Below are positions 55,665 to 64,000 of a stretch of DNA of 64,000 bases, one piece after another. The stretch is from Colwellia hornerae (GTDB lineage: Bacteria > Pseudomonadota > Gammaproteobacteria > Enterobacterales > Alteromonadaceae), in NCBI RefSeq assembly GCF_007954355.1, contig NZ_VOLR01000012.1, positions 62,001 to 126,000 of the forward strand, read 5' to 3'. The notes under the pieces are model-generated. The model was not told where the DNA came from. It worked only from the letters and a program-made list of their open reading frames with translations, and did not search any database. The position numbers and the translations under genes were made by a program. Positions within the stretch are counted from its first letter, which is position 1. Every line of letters begins with the position of its first letter.

Positions 55665-56516
55665 CTAGTGATTTGCTTCGGTGTTTAAGCTTAAGCGAAT
55701 GGTGTTATTATTTACTTTTTCGAATTGAATATTAAAGTTGTTTTCTAAAGACTCAAGTAGTCCGTTGATATCATTAGCCTTAAAGTAACCTGATACCTTT
55801 GTTTTGGTGAGTTTTTTATCAATAATTTCAAACTTTGTTGTGGTATAACGACTGACTTCAGCTAAAGCTTTATCTAAGGGTTGACCATTAAAAACCAGCA
55901 TCCCTTGTTGCCATGCGAGCGCACGTTGAATTTGTTCAAAAGAGGATCTTTTATTGGCAGTGTAGACACTATTTTTTATGGTGGCAATTTCACCTGATGT
56001 AATCACTATACCCGGTAATTTTTCTGCTGTTAGCGTCGTTAGTGGTTTGGTTATTTTATCAATTGGCTGATGCGGCTCGGTAATTAAAACACGGCCCTCA
56101 GTAACAACAAGTTCCATATCTTTGTTTGATTTTTTTTCTATATTAAAAATAGTCCCTAACGCAGTAAATGATCTTTCACCGACCCTTACCGTAAAGGGTC
56201 TACTTTTATCTTTGGTAACATCAAAGCTAGCTTCGCCTTTTACAAGCGTTAATAAACGTTTATTTTTTGAAAAACTGACTTGGATTAGGCTATTAGTATT
56301 GAGTTTGACCCTTGAACCATCAGAGAGCGAGAATCGAGTTTGCTGACCGACGCCCGTTTGCAATGTGTTTACTTCAACAAATTGGTGTTTGTTATTCGTC
56401 TCAGTAAGAGGTGTTATGTTATTAACTAAGTTACCGGCAATGATCAGTATAAATGCAAGGCTTGCTACCATGGCGTATTTAACAAACCGCGTTGTAAACT
56501 TATTATAGCGAGCCAT
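55665..56516 (-). CDS. FecR-family protein with C-terminal STN domain
   Basis: A 283-residue protein: TM at about 13-31, FecR domain (LSDGSRVKLNTNSLIQV, FDVTKDKSRPFTVRVGERSF, VTEGRVLI) and an STN-like end (RALAWQQGMLVFNGQPLDKA, FKANDINGLLESL). The cytoplasmic anti-sigma N-terminal domain of classic FecR is missing and no FecI sigma gene is adjacent, so signalling to the broken TonB receptor gene downstream has probably been lost. Confidence 0.82.
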   Translation of the reverse strand: MARYNKFTTRFVKYAMVASLAFILIIAGNLVNNITPLTETNNKHQFVEVNTLQTGVGQQTRFSLSDGSRVKLNTNSLIQVSFSKNKRLLTLVKGEASFDVTKDKSRPFTVRVGERSFTALGTIFNIEKKSNKDMELVVTEGRVLITEPHQPIDKITKPLTTLTAEKLPGIVITSGEIATIKNSVYTANKRSSFEQIQRALAWQQGMLVFNGQPLDKALAEVSRYTTTKFEIIDKKLTKTKVSGYFKANDINGLLESLENNFNIQFEKVNNNTIRLSLNTEANH

Positions 56517-56776
56517 TGTTGTGCTTATTATTATATTTTGAAAACCAGTGTAGGTTAAAAAATAAACAATGACAACAATGTCAAATTGGTAAATAAAACT
56601 TCGCGATGGTAGTCACTCATTATATCGGCTGACCATAATAGCAAAAATGGCCAAATCACATTCAATAAGTCATTTAAAAATAAGCAATTAGTAGGTGGTC
56701 TCGATTTTTATGTAAGTAACCCCATTAGATTTTTACTGAGTTTACAGGCATTATAAAAGGCAATGTTAGGCAATTT

Positions 56777-57877
56777 TTAATTTAATGTGATGGCACAATC
56801 AGTGATTATTTTATCAAGTTTTTCACGATTTTTATGTAATAAGTGATAAAGGTTAAGTTGATTTTTAGCTCGCTCTAAATTGTGACTTTGATGTTTAACA
56901 TGAAAGTAATGATCGCCATCTAAGTAGTCAGTTAAAAATCGAACGCCGATCATAAACGGCAATAACTGCGCGCCAACCGTCAAACTTTGTTGCTCAAGCG
57001 CAGATATTTTATCACCAAAAGCTTCGATGTAACCGTGAGCTAGTGCGCTATATATATCAAATCTTACCGCCATATTTGCTAAATCTTCACCATCTTCAGC
57101 TAAAGTTGAACAGCAAGTTCTTACCATGTCGCCAAAATCATGCATGAGGTATCCAGGCATACAAGTATCTAAATCAATAACAGCAAGGGGTTGGTTAGAT
57201 TTAGCACAAAATAATAAATTATTAATTTTAGTATCGTTATGGGTAACCTGTAGTGGGAGTCGCAGAGTGAGGCTAGCGACTTCATCAATAAAGTCTTGTT
57301 GTGCAAAACAAAAATCAACCAAGGTTTGGCATGATGATAAACGTTGCTGAGCATTTGTATTAATTACCGCTCTTAAATCGTTCATTCGTTTAGATAAATC
57401 ATGAAAGTCTGCAATCGTCTCAGTTAATGATGTTGTTGGGAAATCACTTAATGCCGCGGTAAATTGTGCAAAAGCGGAACCTACTTGTCGCGCTTGTTCA
57501 GGGGTTTCAACTTTATCAACAGTAAAGCAGTCAGGGATGTACTGAATCGCACGCCAATATTCTTTCTGGGCATCAATTACCATGGGTTGTTGATTTATCG
57601 TCGAGATTTGCCATATCGGCGACAGTGCATATAAGCTATGTTGTTGTTTCGCTAATAAATGTTTATTAATCAAGTCAGCATTATCAATAACGTCTTGTGG
57701 ATTTTTGAAAACATGCTTGTTCACCCGTTGTAAAACAAAGTTAGTCTTAATGTTACTGACTAAATATGTACTGTTAATTAAGCCATTGCCTAAAGGGGAT
57801 ACGGTACATTGATCAATCGAACATCGATAGTGTGTTAGCACTTGTTTTAGGGTGTCGTTATCAACAACTCTGCTCAT
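56777..57877 (-). CDS. Phosphotransferase like N-acetylhexosamine 1-kinase (NahK)
   Basis: A 366-residue kinase of the aminoglycoside/choline-kinase fold. Motifs: YLVSNIKTNFVLQRVNKHVF (nucleotide site), catalytic VTHNDTKINNLLF and metal site VIDLDTCMPG, then DFGDMVRTCCS. The HNDTKxNN and DLDTxMPG forms match NahK-type sugar 1-kinases more than antibiotic kinases. Likely phosphorylates a sugar in the cytoplasm; substrate not proved. Confidence 0.75.
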   Translation of the reverse strand: MSRVVDNDTLKQVLTHYRCSIDQCTVSPLGNGLINSTYLVSNIKTNFVLQRVNKHVFKNPQDVIDNADLINKHLLAKQQHSLYALSPIWQISTINQQPMVIDAQKEYWRAIQYIPDCFTVDKVETPEQARQVGSAFAQFTAALSDFPTTSLTETIADFHDLSKRMNDLRAVINTNAQQRLSSCQTLVDFCFAQQDFIDEVASLTLRLPLQVTHNDTKINNLLFCAKSNQPLAVIDLDTCMPGYLMHDFGDMVRTCCSTLAEDGEDLANMAVRFDIYSALAHGYIEAFGDKISALEQQSLTVGAQLLPFMIGVRFLTDYLDGDHYFHVKHQSHNLERAKNQLNLYHLLHKNREKLDKIITDCAITLN

Positions 57878-58151
57878 AATTATTTACTGCTAATGTTTAG
57901 TTTTGAAAGATAAAATAGTCTTTTATTTTAAAAGGATTTAGTTGATTTTATCAAGACGAAATCAACTGGCATACTAATAGAAAGTCATAAATATGGGAAG
58001 TTAAAGCAGTCGCTTTATTGATATTCACCCTAAGCTGGGGGCAACCATTAATTTAACAGGTAGTTAAGCAAAAATGCAGTTAACATTTGGTGATAATTTC
58101 TGTGAATTATCCCCTCGTTTACCAGTCCCGTCGGCGGTATCATGTTAGTGT

Positions 58152-59465
58152 TTATTTTTTTTCAATTTGGCTCTGTACTGGAAATAATAAAATAAATCGT
58201 GCTCCTGATAAATGAATACCAGCAACGACTTTAATGGTTCCTTGATGCCAATCCATCACTTTAGCACTGATCGCAAGTCCTAAACCAAAGTGACCTTGCT
58301 CTCGAGAACGTGAACTATCAAGTTTTATAAAAGGTGAGAAAATGACATCTCGTTTATCTTTTGGTATACCTTTGCCATCATCTTCTACCGCGATGGCAAA
58401 ACCCTGATGAGTTGTTTCTACTGATAATATGACTTGTGAATGGGCATGCTGAATAGCATTACTCACTAAATTTAATGCGGCGCGATAGCACCAATGAAAG
58501 TCTAAAGAATAGAACTTTTCTGTATTCAATGACTGACAAGTTAATTTGATATTATGCTGTTCCGCTAATGACTGGCAGTCGCTAGTGACCAGTTCAATGA
58601 GGTTATTGACATCAATTAATTCGGTTTTTAAATGAAAACTCTGCCGCTCCATTCCTGCATAGTCAAGAAAAGCTGTCGTCATATCTTCCATGCGGGTCAA
58701 TTCGTTTTCCATACGCGAAAGGTAGTTGTTTTTCTTGGTTAAATCATCGCAGTCTAATGCCGCTTCAACACCGAATCGCAGGCATGACATAGGTGTACGA
58801 ATATCATGAGAAATACTGCGGGCAAGAATTTTATTGTCAGCGACTAATTTTTCTATCCGTGCCGCCATATTGTTAAAACTGCTTTCTAAGGTATTTATAT
58901 AGGATAAGCGGTTATAAGGAACACGTATTGATAGATCACCAGCGCCAATTTTGGCAGCGGCAAATGTCAATAAATAAAGGCGACGAGTTAATGGCAACAG
59001 CCACAGCAGTAAAATACCACAAATACCTAGATAGAGGATCAAGGTGAAAAGTAGATTTTCTTGTTCATTTTCTGACACCATCGGTGGTAATTGTAAATGT
59101 ATCAGCGTTTGTGGATATGAGGATATTTTTCTTAATAAATAGGCATCATCTTGAGAGGCGAGTAATAAACCGCCCGATTGTGAGAGCTGTGCCAATAAAG
59201 AGGGTGGTAGGGCAATATTATCGGTACTTTCAAGTGCAACATTGACTTGAAAGTTCTTTGCTAATTGATTGGTTTTTTCTAATAATCCATCAGCTTTTAT
59301 GCCTGATAACTGTTGCTCAAAACCATCAATAAGTTTTTGGTAAACCACTAACGCTGTATTTTCATGTTCATTACCTTGTTTTGCGACCAGTTTATCTAGT
59401 CCCCAACTTATAATGAATAATGCCCCCAACACTGCAACTACCATACTAATATACAAGCGTTTCAT
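58152..59465 (-). CDS. Sensor histidine kinase of an OmpR-type pair
   Basis: A 437-residue kinase: TM at 7-25, periplasmic part, TM at about 140-158, HAMP (RLYLLTFAAAKIGAGDLSIRV), HisKA with ARSISHDIRTPMSCLRFG, and ATPase boxes NAIQHAHS, EDDGKGIP and GHFGLGLAIS. Starts 3 bp after the response regulator stop. Partner of the regulator upstream; downstream of DUF3019 and mipA genes, a common Alteromonadales arrangement. Confidence 0.9.
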   Translation of the reverse strand: MKRLYISMVVAVLGALFIISWGLDKLVAKQGNEHENTALVVYQKLIDGFEQQLSGIKADGLLEKTNQLAKNFQVNVALESTDNIALPPSLLAQLSQSGGLLLASQDDAYLLRKISSYPQTLIHLQLPPMVSENEQENLLFTLILYLGICGILLLWLLPLTRRLYLLTFAAAKIGAGDLSIRVPYNRLSYINTLESSFNNMAARIEKLVADNKILARSISHDIRTPMSCLRFGVEAALDCDDLTKKNNYLSRMENELTRMEDMTTAFLDYAGMERQSFHLKTELIDVNNLIELVTSDCQSLAEQHNIKLTCQSLNTEKFYSLDFHWCYRAALNLVSNAIQHAHSQVILSVETTHQGFAIAVEDDGKGIPKDKRDVIFSPFIKLDSSRSREQGHFGLGLAISAKVMDWHQGTIKVVAGIHLSGARFILLFPVQSQIEKK

Positions 59466-59468
59466 TTT

Positions 59469-60164
59469 TTATTCAGCCCATGCATCGGCAACAAATAAAT
59501 ATCCTTTGCCCCAAACAGTTTTAAATTTTTGTGGTTTTTGTGGATCGTCTTTAAATATTTTCCGAAGTGTTGAAAGCATGACATCGAAACGGCGATCTTG
59601 TCCGTCGTATTCGCGGCTTTTTAATGCTTTAAATACGGTGTCTCTGTCAACCACTTCGCCAGCATGGCTGGCAAGAAAGGTTAAAAAAGCAAATAAGCTG
59701 GTCGACAATTCCACTTCTTCATTTTTATAGGTGACTCTTTTAGCCTCGCCATTAATAATGAGTGAACCGTGGGTAATTATCTGCGTAGAAGCCTCCGTTG
59801 GGGCACTATGCTTAAGCGCACCAGTTATTCTTGCTAGTAGGGCGCGTGGACGAACGGGTTTTATTACGTAGTCATTAGCGCCTGCTTCTAGGCCGATAAC
59901 TTCATCAAACTCATCTGCTCTTGCGGTGAGCATTATTATTGGCAGTTGGCTTTTCTGGCGAATCAAGCGACACACTTCAATGCCATTTAAGCCAGGTAAC
60001 ATAATGTCGAGTAATACCAATTGTGGCTGAAATTTTTCCATGGCAGCCATAACTAAGTCACCACGAGCGACATGATCAACAATAAAATTTTGCTCGCGAA
60101 GGTATTCACACACCCAATCAGCTAAGGTTAAATCATCTTCTACTAATAAGATTCGACGGGTCAT
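59469..60164 (-). CDS. OmpR/PhoB-family response regulator
   Basis: A 231-residue regulator. Receiver: ILLVEDDLTLADWV, phospho-Asp in LVLLDIMLPGLNG, MLTARADEF, GANDYVIKPVRPRAL. Winged helix: LSTSLFAFLTFLASHAGEVV and VWGKGYLFV. Start at ATG 60164 (AAGGAAG ahead) rather than the open frame to 60236, which overlaps the DUF3019 gene. Confidence 0.92.
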   Translation of the reverse strand: MTRRILLVEDDLTLADWVCEYLREQNFIVDHVARGDLVMAAMEKFQPQLVLLDIMLPGLNGIEVCRLIRQKSQLPIIMLTARADEFDEVIGLEAGANDYVIKPVRPRALLARITGALKHSAPTEASTQIITHGSLIINGEAKRVTYKNEEVELSTSLFAFLTFLASHAGEVVDRDTVFKALKSREYDGQDRRFDVMLSTLRKIFKDDPQKPQKFKTVWGKGYLFVADAWAE

Positions 60165-60195
60165 TTTTTCTTCCTTATTACATCTGACGTAGGCA

Positions 60196-60675
60196 TTAAA
60201 ATATACGCCAGCGACGTTTTCTTGGGGTTGCTTCATGCACCCAGCTTACTTCTACTGCCGTTTCTGCAATAACTTGCTTGTCTTTTGATGACATCAGCTG
60301 GAATTCAATTTTCTTATTTGACTCAAAATTAAAAATAATTTCGTTACCATTGCTGTTTTTCCAGCACTTTATGCTTTGCTGAAGTAACTTTGCTGTTTTC
60401 TCTTGTTTAATCAATAGGCAATAATCTTGCTTAATATCGCTAGACCAATTTATTTTTACGTCAGCGTAGCAGGTTCTGCCGTATCGCAAAGCAATGCAAT
60501 TAGCCGGCTGTGCTGAAAAGCTAACGTGATTTTTTGGCGATTGAGCTACTTTATCGATCTGTTGAACTTGTTGTTTTTGTATTATCTCTGCGACCGCACT
60601 AGGCGTTGAGCCGGCAAATAAACAGCTTAACAATAACCACTTTTTAAGATGTCGCTTGCTAAGCTTAAAAGACAT
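60196..60675 (-). CDS. DUF3019 exported protein
   Basis: A 159-residue protein with signal peptide (LLLSCLFAGSTPSAVA). The core FSAQPANCIALRYGRTCYADVKINW, CLLIKQ and IKCWKNSNGNEIIF has four cysteines probably forming disulfides, matching DUF3019. Function unknown; the family sits between mipA and a two-component pair. Its start overlaps the mipA stop by 11 bp, and its stop is 31 bp before the regulator start. Confidence 0.82.
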   Translation of the reverse strand: MSFKLSKRHLKKWLLLSCLFAGSTPSAVAEIIQKQQVQQIDKVAQSPKNHVSFSAQPANCIALRYGRTCYADVKINWSSDIKQDYCLLIKQEKTAKLLQQSIKCWKNSNGNEIIFNFESNKKIEFQLMSSKDKQVIAETAVEVSWVHEATPRKRRWRIF

Positions 60676-61528
60676 AGAGTACCCCTAACATCACTTGTGT
60701 TAAGTGCTGCTGGCCAATCAGAGGGCTATTGTTATAAGAGGCAGAATAGTAACTTTGTGTTATACCACCATTAAACGACCACTTTTGAGATATTGGGTAG
60801 CGAGCGAAAACCTCTAATTGGGCTTTATAACTGCTACCAGGTTTATAAAAAGAACGCATTTCAGAGACTTCATCTTTATTGACACCGACAAAATAATCAG
60901 TCACTTGTGCGGAATAATGAGTAAGCCCTACGCCGAGATAAATATCCCAATTTCTATAGGGAAGTAACTTACTATAAAAAATATCAGCAACCCAACCATC
61001 GGTGATTAGTGCGGCTACATCGACTGATAAAATAGCATCCTCATAAAAATGAGAATAACGAAAACCTAACCCTTCACCGGAATCTCTTTCTTGTAAACCT
61101 GCTAAAGTGGCGATAGCCAAGTCACTATTTTTTATTAATTCTCTCGGTTGATAACCCTGCACATAGGTTTTGGTAATAATATCGAGTTCCCAATTGTCTT
61201 TAACAATCAGTTCATAGCCTATTTCACCTCCAAGCGTGACAGCATCAGAGCGACGATGATTCGATTGGATGAAAAAACCTTTATAGTAAACATCTAGCAA
61301 CAATGAAATATTAAGGTAATCTTCAAATTCTGACGGCTTAACCCCCTTTAACTGACTTTGTTGATAAATACCTGACATTCCACCCATAGCTTGCCAGCTG
61401 AATGTTTTATCAAAGACCGTGGTTTCATTCTCATGTTGAGGATCAGCAGCGAAAGCCGGTACTGCTATAAATGTTACTAATAAAAATAATAGTTGATATG
61501 TACCTGTCATTACGCTTTTACTGAACAT
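60665..61528 (-). CDS. MipA/OmpV-family outer-membrane protein
   Basis: A 287-residue exported barrel (signal ends VPAFA) with family features GLGFRYSHFYEDAILSVD and a C-terminal LTQVMLGVLYVF ending in Phe. Possibly an MltA-interacting or stress-induced barrel. ATG 61528 chosen because AGGGTG lies 6 nt ahead; the frame is open to 61576. First gene of the mipA-DUF3019-regulator-kinase operon. Confidence 0.85.
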   Translation of the reverse strand: MFSKSVMTGTYQLLFLLVTFIAVPAFAADPQHENETTVFDKTFSWQAMGGMSGIYQQSQLKGVKPSEFEDYLNISLLLDVYYKGFFIQSNHRRSDAVTLGGEIGYELIVKDNWELDIITKTYVQGYQPRELIKNSDLAIATLAGLQERDSGEGLGFRYSHFYEDAILSVDVAALITDGWVADIFYSKLLPYRNWDIYLGVGLTHYSAQVTDYFVGVNKDEVSEMRSFYKPGSSYKAQLEVFARYPISQKWSFNGGITQSYYSASYNNSPLIGQQHLTQVMLGVLYVF

Positions 61529-62022
61529 TATTTGCACCCTATTTAATCGTTGGGTAATTGATAGATAGTTGTTCATGATTCTTTGATAGATTCTTATTAT
61601 TTTTTATATAACTAAATGTTAACAAATGTAAGTAAAGTTTGTCAGATATATAGGCTGGAAAAATGTTTAAAAATTGTAAGCAAGTAAATATGTCTCACTC
61701 TCATAGCGAAGCAATATTCACCTTTAGTTTATTAGCAGCGAATCTAAAGTAACGGAGTAATAGCGGTAGACTAATAGAATTCTAAGGTGGTTTTTTTTAG
61801 CGTCCCCTACCGTAAAAGTTCTTTAATTCAGTTGCTTATTGTGCAGTCTTTACTTTTTGTAGCGTTTCAGGTTAACACTCAATGGCTGTCAGGTTTTATT
61901 GTTAGGCGCTAGTACTTTAGTAAAAGTACCAGATTAACACTACTTTTTATAAATTTGTCTAGGTGAATATAGTGTTAATCGCTTAAAATAAAAAATAATG
62001 TAACCACAGTACCAGCGAAGAT
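61529..62022. other. Divergent region between mipA and argR
   Basis: 494 bp with both promoters. The visible signals are a perfect inverted repeat next to argR (61932-61980) and GTACTTTAGTAAAAGTAC just before it (about 61912-61929). No gene. Confidence 0.5.
61932..61980. promoter_or_regulatory. 11-bp inverted repeat upstream of argR
   Basis: GATTAACACTA (61932-61942) and TAGTGTTAATC (61970-61980), 27-nt spacer, 42 bp before argR. Could be an operator, possibly for argR itself, but the sequence does not match the classic ARG box (TGAAT…ATTCA). Confidence 0.4.
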
Positions 62023-62493
62023 ATGATTTCTAGCCGTAAAAAAAATGAAGCAGAATTAGTTTTAGCATTCAAATCCTTATTAAAAGATCAATGCTACGGT
62101 TCACAAAGTCAGCTCGCTGAAGCTTTAGATAAGCAAGGTTTTAAAAACATGTCGCAAGCGAAAATATCTCGTTTGCTGTCAAAACTTGGCGCAGTTAAAA
62201 TGCGCAACGCCAATACTGAAGTCGTTTATATTTTACCAGACGAGCTTGCGGTACCTAAATCAAAACAATCTATTCAGTCTGTTGTGGTTAGTGTTAAGCA
62301 TAATAATATGCAAATAATTTTGAAAACTGGTATTGGCGGTGCGCCACTGATTTCCAGAATGCTAGACAGCCTGGGTGAACCGGCAGGGATCTTAGGCACC
62401 CTAGCTGGCGACGACACTATCTTTATTGCTCCGATAGATATTAATAGAATCGATGAAATTACCCAACAAATTAAAAATTTATTAGACGTATAG
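62023..62493 (+). CDS. argR: Arginine repressor ArgR
   Basis: A 156-residue ArgR. N-terminal winged HTH (LAEALDKQGFKNMSQAKISRLLSKLGAVKMRN) and C-terminal arginine-binding hexamer domain (GGAPLISRMLDSLG, GTLAGDDTIFIAP). It represses arginine synthesis genes when arginine is abundant. Single gene with its own terminator. Confidence 0.93.
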   Translation: MISSRKKNEAELVLAFKSLLKDQCYGSQSQLAEALDKQGFKNMSQAKISRLLSKLGAVKMRNANTEVVYILPDELAVPKSKQSIQSVVVSVKHNNMQIILKTGIGGAPLISRMLDSLGEPAGILGTLAGDDTIFIAPIDINRIDEITQQIKNLLDV

Positions 62494-62515
62494 TTAATTA
62501 GGTTGAGTTCATATG

Positions 62516-62545
62516 AAAGAGGGCAACAATTATGTTGCCCTCTTT
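62516..62545 (+). terminator. argR terminator
   Basis: 12-bp stem AAAGAGGGCAAC / GTTGCCCTCTTT, loop AATTAT, then TATTTT. Confidence 0.92.
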
Positions 62546-62700
62546 TATTTTGTGTTGTTTAATATTTTCAATGCTTTAGCTTATATGACACTGATGTTGT
62601 CATATGACATTTAGGGGTACTGTCACCCGATTGACGCAGACTATATTACCGAAAAAAGTTTTACTGGCCTCATACCAATAAGACTCACTAAGGGAACATC

Positions 62701-63186
62701 ATGGAAAATAATGCAGAAAACACTGCTAACAAAAGCACAGAAAAAAACACACAATCCAATACGGCAACGGCTAAACAAGATTTAGAAGGTACGGTAAGTT
62801 TTCGCAAAGGTTTCAACTATAGCTTTATTGAAGGTGACCATATTATTTACTTAAATTGCTCAGCGGTTAATGGTAAAGAGCGGCTTTATGTTGATGATGT
62901 ATTAGTCTCTGGGAAATGGTCGTTTAGACGTAAATCAATTCATCATTTTTCTCTTGGCGCAGACTCTTATGAAGTTGAATTACATGTCGTTAATATGTTT
63001 ACCGGTGAAACTCACTGTACCTTGATAAAAAATGATGTCCATGTAAAAACGATAAAAAAAGCCTTAAAGAAAAGTCGTCAACTGAGTAAAGATAAACTTT
63101 GGTGGTACATTCCATCTTTTTTCTTAGCCGGAGGGCTTTTGGGCTTTTTATTGGCAAAAATCTTCTTTATGTTGTTTGGTAAATAA
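62701..63186 (+). CDS. Tail-anchored membrane protein of unknown function
   Basis: A 161-residue protein: Asn/Thr-rich N-terminus (1-30), a soluble beta-rich domain (VSFRKGFNYSFIEGDHIIYL, VDDVLVSGKWSFRRKS), and one C-terminal membrane helix (IPSFFLAGGLLGFLLAKIFF). AAGGGAA precedes ATG. The XRE gene, also with a C-terminal membrane helix, starts 2 bp after the stop, so the pair probably acts together. Confidence 0.65.
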   Translation: MENNAENTANKSTEKNTQSNTATAKQDLEGTVSFRKGFNYSFIEGDHIIYLNCSAVNGKERLYVDDVLVSGKWSFRRKSIHHFSLGADSYEVELHVVNMFTGETHCTLIKNDVHVKTIKKALKKSRQLSKDKLWWYIPSFFLAGGLLGFLLAKIFFMLFGK

Positions 63187-63187
63187 T

Positions 63188-63502
63188 ATGGACGTTAACG
63201 CTAAAAAAATAAAAGAGTTACGTACGGCCAAAGGTTGGACACAACAACATTTAGCCGATGCCTGTGCTATTAGTTTACGAACGGTGCAACGAGTAGAACG
63301 TTACGGCAATGCCTCCCAAGATACAGTACTTGGCCTATCGTCAGTTTTTGAAACAGCACAAAGCAATATCATTGTTGCTGGAACGCTTGAAGAAGATCTT
63401 GCCGGTGGAGGAGAAAAGGAGAGCGGTCAAAGTAAGCAAGTATTCTTAGCTGCAGTTTTTGGTGCTATGGCTGGCGCTTTGATTATGTTTTTTATTAAAT
63501 AA
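63188..63502 (+). CDS. XRE-type HTH protein with C-terminal membrane helix
   Basis: A 104-residue protein: HTH_3 (IKELRTAKGWTQQHLADACA, SLRTVQRVERYGNAS) at 5-60, linker, then membrane helix VFLAAVFGAMAGALIMFFI. A membrane-tethered DNA-binding protein. ATG 63188 is the first ATG. Co-transcribed with the tail-anchored protein 2 bp upstream. Confidence 0.78.
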   Translation: MDVNAKKIKELRTAKGWTQQHLADACAISLRTVQRVERYGNASQDTVLGLSSVFETAQSNIIVAGTLEEDLAGGGEKESGQSKQVFLAAVFGAMAGALIMFFIK

Positions 63503-63560
63503 GCTTACAGGCATAGAAAGGATTAAAGCGCCTTTTTATGGCTATCTTTTACCTTTAACA

Positions 63561-64000
63561 TTAAAGACAAGAAAATACCCAACGGGTTTTACTGTAAAAG
63601 TCAGCTTCAGGGGTCAATAGCACATTATCGAGAGAGCAGCCTTGCTGTAAACTATTGGCTCGCTGGCTTTCTAAGCAAAGTGCAGCGTGTGGTTGGTAAC
63701 AATAGTCTTCTTTACCTATTTGGCTACCGTCAATATAATTGGCGGTATATAAAATTAAGCTCGGTTGATCGGAATAAATACTGATACAACGGCCAGAAAT
63801 TTTTTCAACGGCTTTTGCTGCCATAACTTCACCACTTAAACACTCTTCGTTTAATAGCCAATAATTATCATAACCTAAAGCAATCTTTATTTGTCGATCT
63901 TTACCATTGATTTCATCAGCTAACGTGCGTAAATCTGTTTTGTTAGTAAAGTCATGAGCCGTGCCTTTAACCTGCTTTTGTTCACCGGTTGGGTAAGCGT
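63561..64000 (-). CDS. galM: Aldose 1-epimerase (GalM-like), C-terminal part
   Basis: The frame enters from the right edge and ends at 63561. Seen residues include GTAHDFTNKTDLRTL, IALGYDNYWLLNEECLSGE, SIYSDQPSLILYTANYIDG and ALCLESQRANSL, matching the second half of galactose mutarotases (LYTGN, LEPQ/LETQ regions with the catalytic Glu in CLESQ). The N-terminal part lies outside the window. Confidence 0.82.
   Translation of the reverse strand, partial: AYPTGEQKQVKGTAHDFTNKTDLRTLADEINGKDRQIKIALGYDNYWLLNEECLSGEVMAAKAVEKISGRCISIYSDQPSLILYTANYIDGSQIGKEDYCYQPHAALCLESQRANSLQQGCSLDNVLLTPEADFYSKTRWVFSCL

Noticed and set aside
56777-57877. Antibiotic (aminoglycoside) resistance kinase
   Set aside because: The motif forms HNDTKxNN and DLDTxMPG fit sugar 1-kinases of the NahK type, and the gene is in host backbone.

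Overview
The window is AT-rich chromosomal DNA of a marine gammaproteobacterium, most likely a Colwellia or Thalassotalea type (Alteromonadales). Supporting signs are the rluA-rapA pair, mlaA, plsC and rraB neighbours, argR, a MipA/OmpV plus DUF3019 two-component locus, and a GGEEF diguanylate cyclase. The genus is inferred from gene content and style only.

Layout. Positions 1-5176 and 41052-64000 are host backbone. The first part holds a secreted protein fragment, rluA, rapA and the 5' part of a PIN-PhoH ATPase gene (phoH2 type). The second part resumes with the 3' part of the same phoH2 gene, then a hybrid histidine kinase, a transglutaminase-like protein, an acyl-CoA dehydrogenase, an esterase-mlaA-plsC-rraB group, a diguanylate cyclase, a broken TonB receptor with FecR, a NahK-like kinase, a two-component system with DUF3019 and MipA, argR, a membrane protein plus XRE pair, and the end of galM.

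Between them lies an integrative element of about 36 kb that cuts phoH2 at its Walker A motif. It carries, just inside its left end, a complete diverged phoH2 (5405-6790). The truncated host gene runs in frame into about 75 element-encoded codons and stops at a TAATG overlap with the start of this replacement, so the element appears to repair its own damage and to borrow host transcription and translation. At its right end is a six-gene, tightly overlapping, leftward operon with visibly higher G+C: a 1585-residue protein built of about eight 155-residue modules plus a degenerate tyrosine-recombinase domain, a 772-residue tyrosine recombinase, two small coiled-coil proteins, a RecD2-like helicase and a 465-residue tyrosine recombinase.

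Cargo. From about 8.9 to 24.3 kb is an oxidant/metal stress island: two RclR-like AraC regulators, a YHS protein, thioredoxin, a bufferin-type cluster (DUF2282, DUF692, DUF2063, DoxX), an FMN glutamate-synthase-like enzyme, a CPA1 antiporter, a monothiol DsbA-like protein, a hydrolase-OsmC fusion, a dihydrolipoamide-dehydrogenase-like flavoprotein, MsrA, MsrB, cytochrome b561 and two cytochrome P460 proteins. This block is flanked on both sides by inverted arrays of a degenerate unit of about 23 bp that resemble multi-site transposon ends. Next come a helicase/XRE cassette with five 15-bp operator repeats, and a BREX remnant (capW/brxR-like and brxA pseudogenes) abutting the recombinase operon.

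The main discovery candidate is the whole arrangement: a phoH2-targeting element with a multi-recombinase/helicase module, a self-supplied replacement gene joined by an in-frame tail, and nested cargo of different ages.
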